A program made the translations under genes and the position numbers. From Tateyamaria omphalii (GTDB taxonomy: Bacteria > Pseudomonadota > Alphaproteobacteria > Rhodobacterales > Rhodobacteraceae): a stretch of 64,000 nt of DNA. Shown piece by piece: positions 33,200 through 42,397 of this stretch. Position 1 is the first letter of the stretch, and every line of letters starts with the position of its first letter. The notes under the pieces were generated by a model. The model worked only from the letters and a program-made list of their open reading frames with translations. It was not told the origin of the DNA and searched no databases. The DNA is taken from the NCBI RefSeq assembly GCF_014651375.1, contig NZ_BMWT01000004.1:186001-250000 (forward strand), in the 5' to 3' direction.

Positions 33200-34290
33200 A
33201 GGACAGGATCACAAAAGACATGATGGAATTGATGCTGCTGCCCGGGCTTGCAGGTTACGAGGACCGGGTGCGTCGGTCGTTGGAACGGCGCCTTGACGAC
33301 ATTGGGATTGACAGCCGGTCTGATCGCCTTGGCAATCTGGTGGCCGACTTTCCGGGGGAGGGTCCAAGCGTTATGTTGTTCACGCATATGGATCAGCTTG
33401 GGTTCATTGTACGCCGGATCGAGGCTGATGGTTTGATCCGGCTGGAACGGCTTGGCGGTGTACCGGAACGCGCCCTGGCTGCACAAGAGGTGTTGATTTG
33501 CGTTGGAGAAGGTCGCGACGTACCGGCGATCATCGCGAACAAAAGCCATCACGCAACAACTCCGACCGAAAAATATCAGGTCGTACCCTATGCCGATCTC
33601 TATGTGGATGCGGGGTTTTCATCGGCGGATGAGGCGGACGGTGTCGGCGTGAGAATTGGCAGCCCGGTTGTATATGCGCCTTCGGCTGTTCATCTGGCAA
33701 ATGGCCGGGTGTCTGGCACAAGTGTCGATGATCGGGCTGGCTGCGCTGTCTTGCTGGAGGTTGCGAGGCAGCTGCAACAGCGTAGGTCCGGCCCGCCGGT
33801 TCATCTGGCTTTCACCGTGCAAGAGGAATTCAATTTGCGTGGCGCCTTGCCTCTTGCGCAAAGCTTGGAACCGGATATCGGAATCCAAATTGATCTGGCG
33901 CTGGCCACCGATACACCCGATATGGATGCACGCGGGGACGTCGCTTTGGGTGGGGGTCCGGCAATGTCACTCTATTCTTTCCATGGGCGCGGTACATTGA
34001 ACGGGATAATCCCGCACCCGGCTATGGTGCATCTCTTCGAAACGGTTGCGCAGACCATCGGCATTCCCCTCCAACGAAGTGCGCAAACGGGTATCCTGAC
34101 GGATCTGTCCTATGTGCAGTATGTCGGGGACGGTGTGGCATCAATCGATATGTGTTATCCGATGCGCTATTCGCACTCGGCGCGCGAGCTGTGCGACGTC
34201 AATGATCTTGTGTCGTTGAGTGAATTGCTGACCGCAGCGCTGGCGCAGATCGGTCCTAATTTTTCTCTTAGTCGCGACGATTACACCTGA
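33196..34290 (+). CDS. M42 family metallopeptidase-like protein (SgcX-like)
   Basis: 364-residue di-zinc hydrolase of the M42 (glutamyl aminopeptidase/endoglucanase-like) family. Metal and catalytic residues are visible: H64 and D66 in FTHMDQLGF, D178/D179 in TSVDDRAG, E210-E211 in VQEEFN, and a C-terminal PMRYSHSARE histidine. GTG 33196 overlaps the BtpA stop (GTGA), and the stop overlaps the FGGY kinase start (TGATG), so all three are coupled. M42 proteins are usually aminopeptidases, but SgcX-type members sit in sugar operons; here it may cleave an amide or a sugar-amino conjugate. Substrate unknown. Confidence 0.85.
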   Translation: MKDRITKDMMELMLLPGLAGYEDRVRRSLERRLDDIGIDSRSDRLGNLVADFPGEGPSVMLFTHMDQLGFIVRRIEADGLIRLERLGGVPERALAAQEVLICVGEGRDVPAIIANKSHHATTPTEKYQVVPYADLYVDAGFSSADEADGVGVRIGSPVVYAPSAVHLANGRVSGTSVDDRAGCAVLLEVARQLQQRRSGPPVHLAFTVQEEFNLRGALPLAQSLEPDIGIQIDLALATDTPDMDARGDVALGGGPAMSLYSFHGRGTLNGIIPHPAMVHLFETVAQTIGIPLQRSAQTGILTDLSYVQYVGDGVASIDMCYPMRYSHSARELCDVNDLVSLSELLTAALAQIGPNFSLSRDDYT

Positions 34291-35783
34291 TGCCTTACAC
34301 ACTGGGCATCGATATTGGCACCTATGAAACCAAAGGCGTTTTGGTGGATCAGGACGGCGTTGTCCACGCACAGGCCGCGCGTGGGCATGAGATGTTGGTC
34401 CCTCAGCCCGGTTGGGCAGAACACCGACCAGAAGAGGATTGGTGGGGTGATTTCGTGCATGTCTGCCGGGCCATATTGCGCGACAGTGATATTGACCCAA
34501 GCGAGATAAAGGCTGTTGCCTGCAGCGCCATTGGGCCGTGTATGCTGCCGGTTGATGCGAGTGGCGCGCCCTTGATGAACGGCGTCCTTTATGGCGTCGA
34601 TGGTCGCGCCGAGACCGAGGTGCGCGAATTGACCGAGCGCATCGGCGAAGACGTGATCATTGCAAGATGCGGCAATGCGCTGACCTCTCAATCCGTCGGG
34701 CCAAAAATTCTTTGGTTGAAGCGACAGCGCCCCGATGTGTTTGCCAAAACCGCGCATATCCTCACATCAACCAGCTTCCTTGTGCAGCGATTGACCGGCG
34801 AAGTTGTGATTGACCACTACACGGCTGCGAATTTTTCACCAATCTACGATGTTGTGTCACGGAAATGGGTCCACGATCTGGCGGGTGACATCATCGACTT
34901 GGGCAAGTTACCGCGCTTGCTGTGGTCTCATGAGATCGCAGGCGGAGTGACTAAAAAAGCCGCCGACCAAACAGGACTGGCTGAAGGGACCCCGGTGACG
35001 GCCGGAACGATTGATGCTGTGGCCGAGGCGTTCTCGGTCGGGGTCGATCGGCCGGGCGATATGATGATGATGTATGGGTCGACGATCTTCATCATTTTGC
35101 GTGCGCAGGCTCAGGTGCGTGATCCGCGCATCTGGTATGCCCCGTGGCTTTTTGAGGGCGAGCATGCCTCGATGGCTGGCCTCGCCACATCCGGCACATT
35201 AACCCATTGGTTCCGAGACCAATTTGCCCGCGATCTGAGCGTCGATCAGGCGTTTCCGTTGCTGGCGGCAGAGGCGGAAGCATCGCCACCGGGTGCAAAC
35301 GGGTTGTTGATGCTCCCTTACTTTTCAGGAGAGCGGACGCCGATACATGACACGAACGCCAAGGGCGCATTCTTTGGACTGAATCTTACCCACACGCGGG
35401 GGGACATGTATCGCGCTTTGATCGAAGGGATTGCTTACGGAACGCGCCATGTCACCGACACGTTTGCCGAGCTTGGTCAGTCGCCCGCACGGCTGCTGGC
35501 TGTTGGTGGCGGCACCAAGAATGCGCTTTGGTTGCAGGCGACATCGGACATTACGGGGCTGGAGCAGGTTGTGTGTGAGAAGACGTCGGGCGCAAGTTAC
35601 GGTGATGCGTTCCTGGCGGCGTTGGCGGTGGGTCTTGTGTCGCGCGGTGATATCGCGCGTTGGAACCCGGCATCGCGTATCATCGCTCCGCAGAACGACC
35701 CGCGATATGACAAGAGCTATGCCTTGTTTCGCAAGCTGTATGAGCAGACCAAGGACCTTGCAGCAGAGATTGGCACTATTTGA
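34290..35783 (+). CDS. FGGY family carbohydrate kinase
   Basis: 497-residue sugar kinase of the xylulokinase/fuculokinase fold. N-terminal LGIDIGTYETKGVLVDQDG is the phosphate-1 motif; the C-terminal AVGGGTKNALWLQATSDITG is the FGGY signature 2 region. It would phosphorylate a ketose or polyol in the cytoplasm. It is the third gene of the coupled BtpA - M42 - FGGY operon, so its substrate is probably a product of those two. The end overlaps the convergent permease gene by 8 bases. Confidence 0.9.
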   Translation: MPYTLGIDIGTYETKGVLVDQDGVVHAQAARGHEMLVPQPGWAEHRPEEDWWGDFVHVCRAILRDSDIDPSEIKAVACSAIGPCMLPVDASGAPLMNGVLYGVDGRAETEVRELTERIGEDVIIARCGNALTSQSVGPKILWLKRQRPDVFAKTAHILTSTSFLVQRLTGEVVIDHYTAANFSPIYDVVSRKWVHDLAGDIIDLGKLPRLLWSHEIAGGVTKKAADQTGLAEGTPVTAGTIDAVAEAFSVGVDRPGDMMMMYGSTIFIILRAQAQVRDPRIWYAPWLFEGEHASMAGLATSGTLTHWFRDQFARDLSVDQAFPLLAAEAEASPPGANGLLMLPYFSGERTPIHDTNAKGAFFGLNLTHTRGDMYRALIEGIAYGTRHVTDTFAELGQSPARLLAVGGGTKNALWLQATSDITGLEQVVCEKTSGASYGDAFLAALAVGLVSRGDIARWNPASRIIAPQNDPRYDKSYALFRKLYEQTKDLAAEIGTI

Positions 35784-36693
35784 CCGCGCCAGCCGCCATA
35801 CCTTTGATGATGTACTTCTCGAGGAAGATCGCCACGATGATCAGGGGAAGGATGGCCGCAGACGATAGTGCTGCCATTGACCACCAATTGATGCCCTGAG
35901 ACCCAGTTTGAGAGGCGACCATAACGGGAAGGGTTGTCGCGTTAGTCGCTGTTAGCAGGGCCGCAAAGAAGTATTCGTTCCAGCACAGGACAAGTGACAG
36001 GATAAAGGCCGCGACCATGCCGGGCAGGGCGATCGGCAATACAATCTGCATGAATGCACCCCAAATCCCCAACCCATCTACAAGTGCTGCCTCCTCAAGT
36101 TCAACAGGGATGCCCTGAAACTGGTCCCGCATGATCCAGATGACGATTGGCAGCACCATAAGCGTGTAGAGAAGGATCAGGCCAATACGGCTGTCCAGAA
36201 GTGCCAGTGACTTGTAGAGGACAAGGAATGGCAAGGCTAAAACAACCGGCGGCAAGATCATCTGGCTTAGGAAAAAGAAAGAGATGTCAGAGTTGCGCAT
36301 AAAGCCAAAACGGTAGTTGAACCGTGACAGTCCGTAAGCCGCCAGAGACCCGAGTATGACGGCGACCATGGATGACGAAATCGAGATTATAGCGCTGTTC
36401 CAGAACCGCTTAAGGAACTCGTCGCGCACCGTCGAAACCTCTCCAATCAGGCGCGGAGAAATGCCGATCGACTCCCATCCTTTCCAGCGTGGCGTGAAAT
36501 CCCACCATGGGATCAGATTGCCCTTCATCACATCCGGTGCCATCTTGAACGATGTTGTGATGGTCCAGAAGATCGGAAACAGACAAACAACCGACCATAT
36601 GATCAGGGCGCTATAGATCGCCACGCGGCTGGCCCACCATTTTGCCTTCACCTTGGTATCTGTCGGGCGGTCCTTGAAGATGGCTTGGCTCAT
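35776..36693 (-). CDS. Sugar ABC transporter permease, CUT1 family (MalG-like)
   Basis: 305-residue inner-membrane permease with about six hydrophobic segments. The EAA loop reads EEAALVDGLGIWGAFMQIVLPIALPG, the site where the ATPase docks. The N-terminal segment before the first strong membrane helix and the long periplasmic loop are typical of MalG-type subunits. Start overlaps the end of the MalF-like gene by 4 bases. It forms the channel with the neighbouring permease; the binding protein lies upstream across the desaturase gene, and the ATPase is on the other strand. Confidence 0.92.
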   Translation of the reverse strand: MSQAIFKDRPTDTKVKAKWWASRVAIYSALIIWSVVCLFPIFWTITTSFKMAPDVMKGNLIPWWDFTPRWKGWESIGISPRLIGEVSTVRDEFLKRFWNSAIISISSSMVAVILGSLAAYGLSRFNYRFGFMRNSDISFFFLSQMILPPVVLALPFLVLYKSLALLDSRIGLILLYTLMVLPIVIWIMRDQFQGIPVELEEAALVDGLGIWGAFMQIVLPIALPGMVAAFILSLVLCWNEYFFAALLTATNATTLPVMVASQTGSQGINWWSMAALSSAAILPLIIVAIFLEKYIIKGMAAGAVK

Positions 36694-37793
36694 GCCGGAC
36701 GCTCCATCCAGCGGCTGACAAGTTTCAACAGCAGCGTGACAAAGATGATGATCAGCACAAGATAGACCATCGCAAGAAGCGTCCCGTATCCAACGTTTGA
36801 ACGGTCACGGTATTCACGGAAAATGAAGCTGGTAACGCTGTCGGTCGCGCCGCCCGGTCCCCCGGATGTGACGTTGATGATGATGTCGGCGAGTTTCAGT
36901 TTGAAGATCACGCGGATCACGATCGCGGTCACCGAGACTGGCAGCATGAGCGGAAAGATCACCTCTTTGAAACTTTGCCAGCCGGATGCGCCATCAACTT
37001 TCGAGGCCTCAAGCACTTCCTTGGGCAGTGCCTGTAGCCCGGCTAGAAGCATGATCATCATGAAAGGAATGAAGGTCCACGCATCCATCGCCATGATCAT
37101 GAAGCGGGCGATCTCGGGGCTCCCGAAGAAACTGGGCTCGCCACCGAGCTCGCGGATAACCCTTGAAATCGGGCCAAAGCGCACTTCCAGCATCGACTTT
37201 CCGATCATCCAGGAAACAGCCACCGGGCTGAGCATCAAGGGTAACAGGAAGACCACGCGGAAAAACTTTCGCGCTCTGATCTGTGCATTCAACAAGAGCG
37301 CCAAACCAAATGCGATGACATATTCCGCGCTCACGGCCAGAACGTAGTAGACCATGTTCTTGAGCGCGTTCCAGTAGAAGCCATCTTTCCACATCTCGCG
37401 CATGTTGTCCCAGCCATTGGGCTGCGGTCCGGCGGGAGACGCAAGGTTCCAGTCGGTGAACGAAATATACAGCGCAAAGAGCAGCGGAAAGACAACGAGA
37501 CTGATGACGAACAGTGCGGCGGGCAGCACAAACAGGGTGCGTTTGCCTTTCTCGCCATTCACGATGACCTGTGCTGCACATAAGGCAAAAGCCCACAAGA
37601 CATAGGCGTAAAGTACAGGTCGCCACGTGTCGAACCCGCTGCCGACGCGGCCTGTTTCGAATGCCATTTGCCAGAATGCCAGAACCGCCACCAAAAGGGC
37701 AGAACTCCAGACCATCACTTTCCCCAGACGCCGCCGTCCGTCGGAAATGGTATCAGCCGTGACTGTGTGAAGAAGATCGCCTTCGGTACTCAT
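36690..37793 (-). CDS. Sugar ABC transporter permease, CUT1 family (MalF-like)
   Basis: 367-residue permease, longer than MalG-type partners because of an extra N-terminal hydrophobic pair. The EAA loop is EVLEASKVDGASGWQSFKEVIFPLMLP. Several further hydrophobic helices are visible (for example LLAMVYLVLIIIFVTLLLKL near the C-terminus). It is the first gene of the two-permease leftward unit. The promoter should lie in the 113 bases between it and the divergent desaturase gene. The transported sugar is not deducible from the permease. Confidence 0.92.
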   Translation of the reverse strand: MSTEGDLLHTVTADTISDGRRRLGKVMVWSSALLVAVLAFWQMAFETGRVGSGFDTWRPVLYAYVLWAFALCAAQVIVNGEKGKRTLFVLPAALFVISLVVFPLLFALYISFTDWNLASPAGPQPNGWDNMREMWKDGFYWNALKNMVYYVLAVSAEYVIAFGLALLLNAQIRARKFFRVVFLLPLMLSPVAVSWMIGKSMLEVRFGPISRVIRELGGEPSFFGSPEIARFMIMAMDAWTFIPFMMIMLLAGLQALPKEVLEASKVDGASGWQSFKEVIFPLMLPVSVTAIVIRVIFKLKLADIIINVTSGGPGGATDSVTSFIFREYRDRSNVGYGTLLAMVYLVLIIIFVTLLLKLVSRWMERPA

Positions 37794-37906
37794 TACATCA
37801 CGTTAGCGAGGCTGGTGCACACTGTTAAGCGCGAATTGCATGTTGCGGAAATCGGATCTCCTAGGTGGGATTTGACGCTGTTGCGTGCGCTCGATACCTT
37901 TTTCCC

Positions 37907-38977
37907 ATGGCCAAGGATTATGCACTGACCGGCGGGACCGGCCGAGACGCGGTCCGACAAGGGTTGTCCAATCCTTCTTGGTTCCGCCCGGATGTCGACC
38001 GAGCAGCCATTCGCAAACTTATGCAGAAGTCAGACGGACCCGCATTGCGGGATACGATCATCTGGCTGGGTATCATGGCACTTTGTGCGATCATCGGCGT
38101 CATGCTGTGGCCCAGTTGGTGGTCGGCACCTTTCTGGTTGGTCTATGGCGTTTTCTACGGATCGGGCTCGGACTCCCGTTGGCACGAATGCGGACACAAC
38201 ACGGCTTTTAAGTCCGCATGGATGAATTCGGTTGTTTACCACATCGCCAGCTTCATGATCATGAGAAACCCGATAGTTTGGCGCGCGAGCCATACACGGC
38301 ACCACACTGATACGATTGTTGTAGGGCGCGATCCAGAAATTGTGGCCATGCGGCCACCTGATCTGGGACGCCTTGCACTCAATTTTTTCGGCATCCTCGA
38401 CAGCTATCAGTTGATGGCACGCATGTTGCTGCATGCCAGCGGGCGTCTCCACCCCGACGAGGCAAACTACGTCCGCGAGACAGATGTCGCGCGCGTCTAT
38501 CTAGTCGCGCGCGTTTGGTTGGTGACTTACGCCGTGACACTTGGCGCTGCGGTCGGATTGGGTTCGATTTTGCCGCTGATGATTATCGGCCTCCCGCGCC
38601 TGTATGGTGCTTGGCATCACGTTATGACGGGGCTGCTGCAGCATCTTGGGTTGGCGGAAAATGTGTCCGATCATCGGCTGAACACGCGGACGGTGCTGAT
38701 GAATCCAGTCAGCCGTTTCATCTATCTCAATATGAACTACCATATCGAACATCACATGTTCACCATGGTTCCATACTACCGGCTCCCCGACTTGCATGAC
38801 TTGATCAAACACGACTTGCCGCCGCCGGAACCATCAATTTTCGCGGCCTATCGCAGGCTTGTTCCGGTCCTGTGTCGCCAACTTAAATACCAGGATGCAG
38901 TGATTGTACCTGAGCTTCCGGATGGCGCCAAACCCTACCGTGCGGAGGTTGAGAAACTGCGGCCAAACGCGGTTTGA
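37907..38977 (+). CDS. Membrane fatty acid desaturase-family di-iron protein (MocD-like)
   Basis: 356-residue membrane di-iron enzyme. All three histidine boxes are present: HECGH (93-97), HTRHH (129-133) and HIEHH (279-283), with hydrophobic segments between them. This fold covers fatty acid desaturases and hydroxylases; a rhizobial member, MocD, takes part in oxidising the O-methyl inosamine rhizopine. Lying between the permease and binding-protein genes of a sugar ABC transporter, it more likely oxidises or O-demethylates the imported sugar than a lipid. It needs a ferredoxin and reductase, which I do not see nearby. ATG 37907 opens the family-like N-terminus. A strong hairpin at 39002-39026 follows. 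Confidence 0.85.
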   Translation: MAKDYALTGGTGRDAVRQGLSNPSWFRPDVDRAAIRKLMQKSDGPALRDTIIWLGIMALCAIIGVMLWPSWWSAPFWLVYGVFYGSGSDSRWHECGHNTAFKSAWMNSVVYHIASFMIMRNPIVWRASHTRHHTDTIVVGRDPEIVAMRPPDLGRLALNFFGILDSYQLMARMLLHASGRLHPDEANYVRETDVARVYLVARVWLVTYAVTLGAAVGLGSILPLMIIGLPRLYGAWHHVMTGLLQHLGLAENVSDHRLNTRTVLMNPVSRFIYLNMNYHIEHHMFTMVPYYRLPDLHDLIKHDLPPPEPSIFAAYRRLVPVLCRQLKYQDAVIVPELPDGAKPYRAEVEKLRPNAV

Positions 38978-39001
38978 GGCGAATGCCTGATCAACGAAGA
39001 A

Positions 39002-39026
39002 GGGCGCCGCGAGTGTAGCGGCGCCC
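39002..39026 (-). terminator. Rho-independent-type terminator between convergent genes
   Basis: GGGCGCCGC (39002-39010), 7-base loop, GCGGCGCCC (39018-39026): a perfect 9-bp stem. Read leftward, it is followed by a T-rich TTCTTCG stretch, so it best terminates the binding-protein gene; it may also stop the desaturase transcript. Confidence 0.7.
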
Positions 39027-39047
39027 CCGTCATAAGTTGAGTGTCGA

Positions 39048-40673
39048 TCAGAGCCCCAGTGAAGCCTTGTAGACCGTGATTTGATTGTCGCGACCGATCT
39101 GATCCGTGATCTTCTCCCAGGCGGCTGCAATCGCATCCGCGGTCTCCTGAGCGGAGCCGTATTGACCTGCATAGCCTTTCGCCAGCTCATCTTCCGCAAC
39201 CGAGTAGTATTGGAAAATGCCGGGGATACGAGGCTCGATGGCAGCATTCGGATGGTTGTAGCTATCCGCATTGGATCCAAGATAGTCTTCGACATAGGCG
39301 CGGTCGTAACCGGCTTCTTCCCACTCTTCGAACTGGAAGTGCGAATTGCGGTACGGCTGGAAGCCGGATGGATAGGCAGACGCCCAAAGCGACAGGTCTT
39401 TTCCACCCAGGTGGGCGGCGGCGGACCATGCCGCTTTCTTCTTCTTCTCGTCGCCTTCGACGGTCGCCATCACGTAAACCCCCCAGCCGATATATGCCAT
39501 GTTGGGGGCTTCGTTGCGGGTGTCTTCCCAAGCGCCAGACTGTGCGTTGTAGACGCGGTCGGAGGCTGGGTTGACGCCAAAGCCGACAACATCGCCAACA
39601 ACCGAAGTGTCTGAAGTGCGCGCAGACGAACCGACATCCCCCCACCACATCAGCATTGAGCCTGTGCCAGCCAGGAACTGCTGAAACGCCGTCGTTCCCG
39701 GATCAGCATTGATCTGGTCAGTTGGGTAAGCGCCTGCTTCGATCAGGTCCATGACATCCTGAATGGCCTGCACCCAAGCCGGATTGTTGACCATCGGTTT
39801 CATTGTCTCAGGTTCGAACAGCCAAGCCGGGCTGTTGGGGTGCTTGGCATAGGCCGACGCGCGATTTTCAAGGAAGTAAAAGCCAAAACCACCCCATCCT
39901 TTCAACGGATCAAGGTAACCATGCGCTGGTAGGCCGGTCAGAGGGTCTTCTTTCCCAACTAAATCCTTCGAGACCTGGTTGATCTCTTGCCATGTTGTCG
40001 GCACTTCAGCGCCGCCAATACCGTCTGCGCCAAAATAGTCCTTTCGATACGCAAACGTATGGCAGTCGCCGTCAATGGAGACGCGATAGGTCTTGCCATC
40101 CCAAGTGCCCACGGGTGCCTTGAGGTAGTCAACATAGTCGTCCATGTCGATCTGTTCTTTGACCCAGTCAGGCATCTCGGATGCGAGGCCCTTACCCAGC
40201 ACGTCGCCTTCGAACGGCGCGCCCATTTCGATGATATCGAAGTCGACCGTTCCTGTTGCGATAGACTGTTGCAGGCGGGCGTTGTAGTCGGCCTGAGCAA
40301 GGTCGATCCAGTTGATCTTGGCCCCGGTATAGGCCTCCCAGGGTTTCAAGAACCCACGGAACAGGAAGTTGTGCAGGTTCTGATTGTTCAGCCCCATGAA
40401 GGTAAGCTCAACACCCGCAAACTCGCCTTCGGAGACGTTTTCCTTGGTGGCACCAAGGCACATCTCACCAACTTTTTGCCAATCGCTGTCTGTCGGAGAT
40501 CCGGCACCAACACCGGGAATTTTCAGGATCTCAGCGCGTATGTTGCCATGCCCATCGGCCAGACTGGTTTTCGGCATCATCGCTGCCGCACCCAACGCTG
40601 CGGAACCTTTCAACACCTGGCGGCGGTTCATTTTCTGGGCAGCTCTTATGTAATTGTAGAGTTCAACTTTCAC
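39048..40673 (-). CDS. Sugar ABC transporter substrate-binding protein (Tat-type signal)
   Basis: 541-residue periplasmic binding protein of the CUT1 group, longer than most. The preferred start is GTG 40673, with GGGAGG six bases upstream; an inner ATG (40631) has poor ribosome support. A twin-arginine motif NRRQVLKG followed by a hydrophobic run and TSLADG suggests Tat export, cleaved near LADG. The body has the SBP features ELTFMGLNNQNLHNF, YRVSIDGDCHTFAYRKDYF and MLMWWGDVG. It should serve the MalF/MalG-like permeases at 35.8-37.8 kb and the ATPase at 40.9 kb. Ligand unknown, presumably the sugar handled by the surrounding enzymes. Confidence 0.9.
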   Translation of the reverse strand: MKVELYNYIRAAQKMNRRQVLKGSAALGAAAMMPKTSLADGHGNIRAEILKIPGVGAGSPTDSDWQKVGEMCLGATKENVSEGEFAGVELTFMGLNNQNLHNFLFRGFLKPWEAYTGAKINWIDLAQADYNARLQQSIATGTVDFDIIEMGAPFEGDVLGKGLASEMPDWVKEQIDMDDYVDYLKAPVGTWDGKTYRVSIDGDCHTFAYRKDYFGADGIGGAEVPTTWQEINQVSKDLVGKEDPLTGLPAHGYLDPLKGWGGFGFYFLENRASAYAKHPNSPAWLFEPETMKPMVNNPAWVQAIQDVMDLIEAGAYPTDQINADPGTTAFQQFLAGTGSMLMWWGDVGSSARTSDTSVVGDVVGFGVNPASDRVYNAQSGAWEDTRNEAPNMAYIGWGVYVMATVEGDEKKKKAAWSAAAHLGGKDLSLWASAYPSGFQPYRNSHFQFEEWEEAGYDRAYVEDYLGSNADSYNHPNAAIEPRIPGIFQYYSVAEDELAKGYAGQYGSAQETADAIAAAWEKITDQIGRDNQITVYKASLGL

Positions 40674-40888
40674 GTGCGTCCTCCCAAGGCGGCAATTCAT
40701 TTATTCAAAGCGAGCAAATGGCAGACGCGGAAATTTTCTCGTTATTTGAGTATGCTGCGTCCAAAACTCCCCCACTGCAAATCGAGTATGATCCTTATTG
40801 ACGTTAAGTCAACAAAACCGATTCATGGCGTGGACAGGCCAGTTGCCATTGTCTAGCATCGACGATTGTGGGTGAGGGAAGTCGCTAT

Positions 40889-41923
40889 ATGGCTGACGTT
40901 AAAATTACGGACATTCGGAAGTCTTACGGCGCGGTTGAGGTGATCCATGGGCTGAACATTGACATCGGCGATGGCGAGTTTGTGGCACTGGTCGGGCCGT
41001 CGGGATGCGGCAAGTCCACGTTGCTGCGTATGATCGCAGGGTTAGAGCCGATCAATGGTGGGACCATTGCCATCGGTGACCGTGTGGTGAACAACCTGCC
41101 GCCGTCCCAACGCGACATTGCGATGGTTTTTCAGACCTACGCGCTCTACCCACACAAATCGGTGGCCGAGAATATGGGCTTCGCGTTGAAAGTTGCGAAG
41201 GCGGACAAGGCAGACATCGAACGGCGTGTTCGGGAAGCTGCCGAGATTTTGAGTCTCACGGAGTATCTTGATCGCAAGCCTCGACACTTGTCTGGCGGGC
41301 AACGGCAACGCGTGGCCATGGGGCGGGCGATCGTGCGCGACCCGCAAGTGTTTCTGTTCGATGAACCGCTTTCCAACCTCGATGCAAAACTCCGCATTCA
41401 GATGCGTACGGAAATCAAGGAGCTGCACCAGCGTTTGAAAACCACAACCGTCTTTGTCACCCATGATCAAATCGAAGCGATGACCCTCGCGGATCGGATT
41501 GTGGTGATGCAGGCGGGGCGCATCGAACAGGTTGGGACGCCGCTTGACCTCTACGACAATCCGGCAAACGAATTCGTGGCAACGTTCATTGGCGCGCCAT
41601 CTATGAACTTGCTTGCCGGAGATCTGGCTGACGGAAAGATAAGGCTTGGCGGTCAAACCTTTGCTGGCCCGCCTGGTGCCGGACGGGTCAAAATGGGGAT
41701 ACGGCCCGAGCATCTTTTGCTGTCGGATGATGGCCTGCCAATGGAAGTGAAGGTCGTGGAGCCGACAGGCTCTGAAACGATGGTTTTTCTGACGTTTGAA
41801 AACCAGGATGTGACAGCGGTGTTTCGCGAGCGGCACACCTTCCAATCAGGCGAGACTGTGCATTTGAAGCCTGACCCCGATCATATTCATGTTTTCGACG
41901 CTGTGACGGGCGCGCGACTTTGA
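40889..41923 (+). CDS. Sugar ABC transporter ATP-binding protein (UgpC/MsmK type)
   Basis: 344-residue ATPase. Walker A is GPSGCGKST, the Q-loop VFQTYALYP, the signature LSGGQRQR, Walker B VFLFDEPLSNLDAKL and the H-loop FVTHDQ. The C-terminal third is the OB-fold MalK-like domain (GIRPEHLLLSDDG). GAGGGAA is eight bases before ATG 40889. It is divergent from the binding-protein gene and would power the MalF/MalG-like permeases. It heads a rightward unit with FucU and a ribokinase-like gene. Confidence 0.94.
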   Translation: MADVKITDIRKSYGAVEVIHGLNIDIGDGEFVALVGPSGCGKSTLLRMIAGLEPINGGTIAIGDRVVNNLPPSQRDIAMVFQTYALYPHKSVAENMGFALKVAKADKADIERRVREAAEILSLTEYLDRKPRHLSGGQRQRVAMGRAIVRDPQVFLFDEPLSNLDAKLRIQMRTEIKELHQRLKTTTVFVTHDQIEAMTLADRIVVMQAGRIEQVGTPLDLYDNPANEFVATFIGAPSMNLLAGDLADGKIRLGGQTFAGPPGAGRVKMGIRPEHLLLSDDGLPMEVKVVEPTGSETMVFLTFENQDVTAVFRERHTFQSGETVHLKPDPDHIHVFDAVTGARL

Positions 41924-41947
41924 TCCGCAATCAAATGGGACTCTGTT

Positions 41948-42394
41948 ATGCTTAAAGGCCTTGATCCAATCCTGAACGCCGACGTTTTATATGCGCTGCG
42001 CGCCATGGGGCACGGCGATGATCTGATCATCGCGGACACAAACTTTCCTTCTGATAGTGTGGCGCGCGAAACGACCTTGGGCCGTCTGCTTCGGATCGAC
42101 CGGCCTGCGGCCGAAGTGGCGAAAGCGGTCCTGTCGGTTTACCCGATCGACACATTCGTTGATGATGCCGCCGCGAGGATGGAAGTTGTGGGCGAACCGG
42201 ATACGATCCTGCCGGTCATGGAAGAGATGCAGGCCCAAGTCGATGCGGTCGATGGCCCCAAGATGATCGGTGTTGAACGCTATGCGTTTTATGATCGGGC
42301 CAAGACAGCCTATGCCGTGATCCAAACAGGAGAACGCAGGTTTTATGGCTGCTTCGCCTTTCGCAAGGGGGTCGTGCCTCCTGAAGAGGTGTAG
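41948..42394 (+). CDS. fucU: L-fucose mutarotase (FucU/RbsD family)
   Basis: 148-residue sugar mutarotase that interconverts alpha and beta anomers of the imported sugar. The motif RAMGHGDDLIIADTNFP and the C-terminal RYAFYDRAKTAYAVIQTGERRFYG are close to E. coli FucU and unlike RbsD at the same positions. It lies 24 bases after the ABC ATPase and three bases before a ribokinase-like gene. This is the strongest single clue that the imported sugar is L-fucose or a stereochemically similar 6-deoxyhexose. Confidence 0.85.
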   Translation: MLKGLDPILNADVLYALRAMGHGDDLIIADTNFPSDSVARETTLGRLLRIDRPAAEVAKAVLSVYPIDTFVDDAAARMEVVGEPDTILPVMEEMQAQVDAVDGPKMIGVERYAFYDRAKTAYAVIQTGERRFYGCFAFRKGVVPPEEV

Positions 42395-42397
42395 CAC

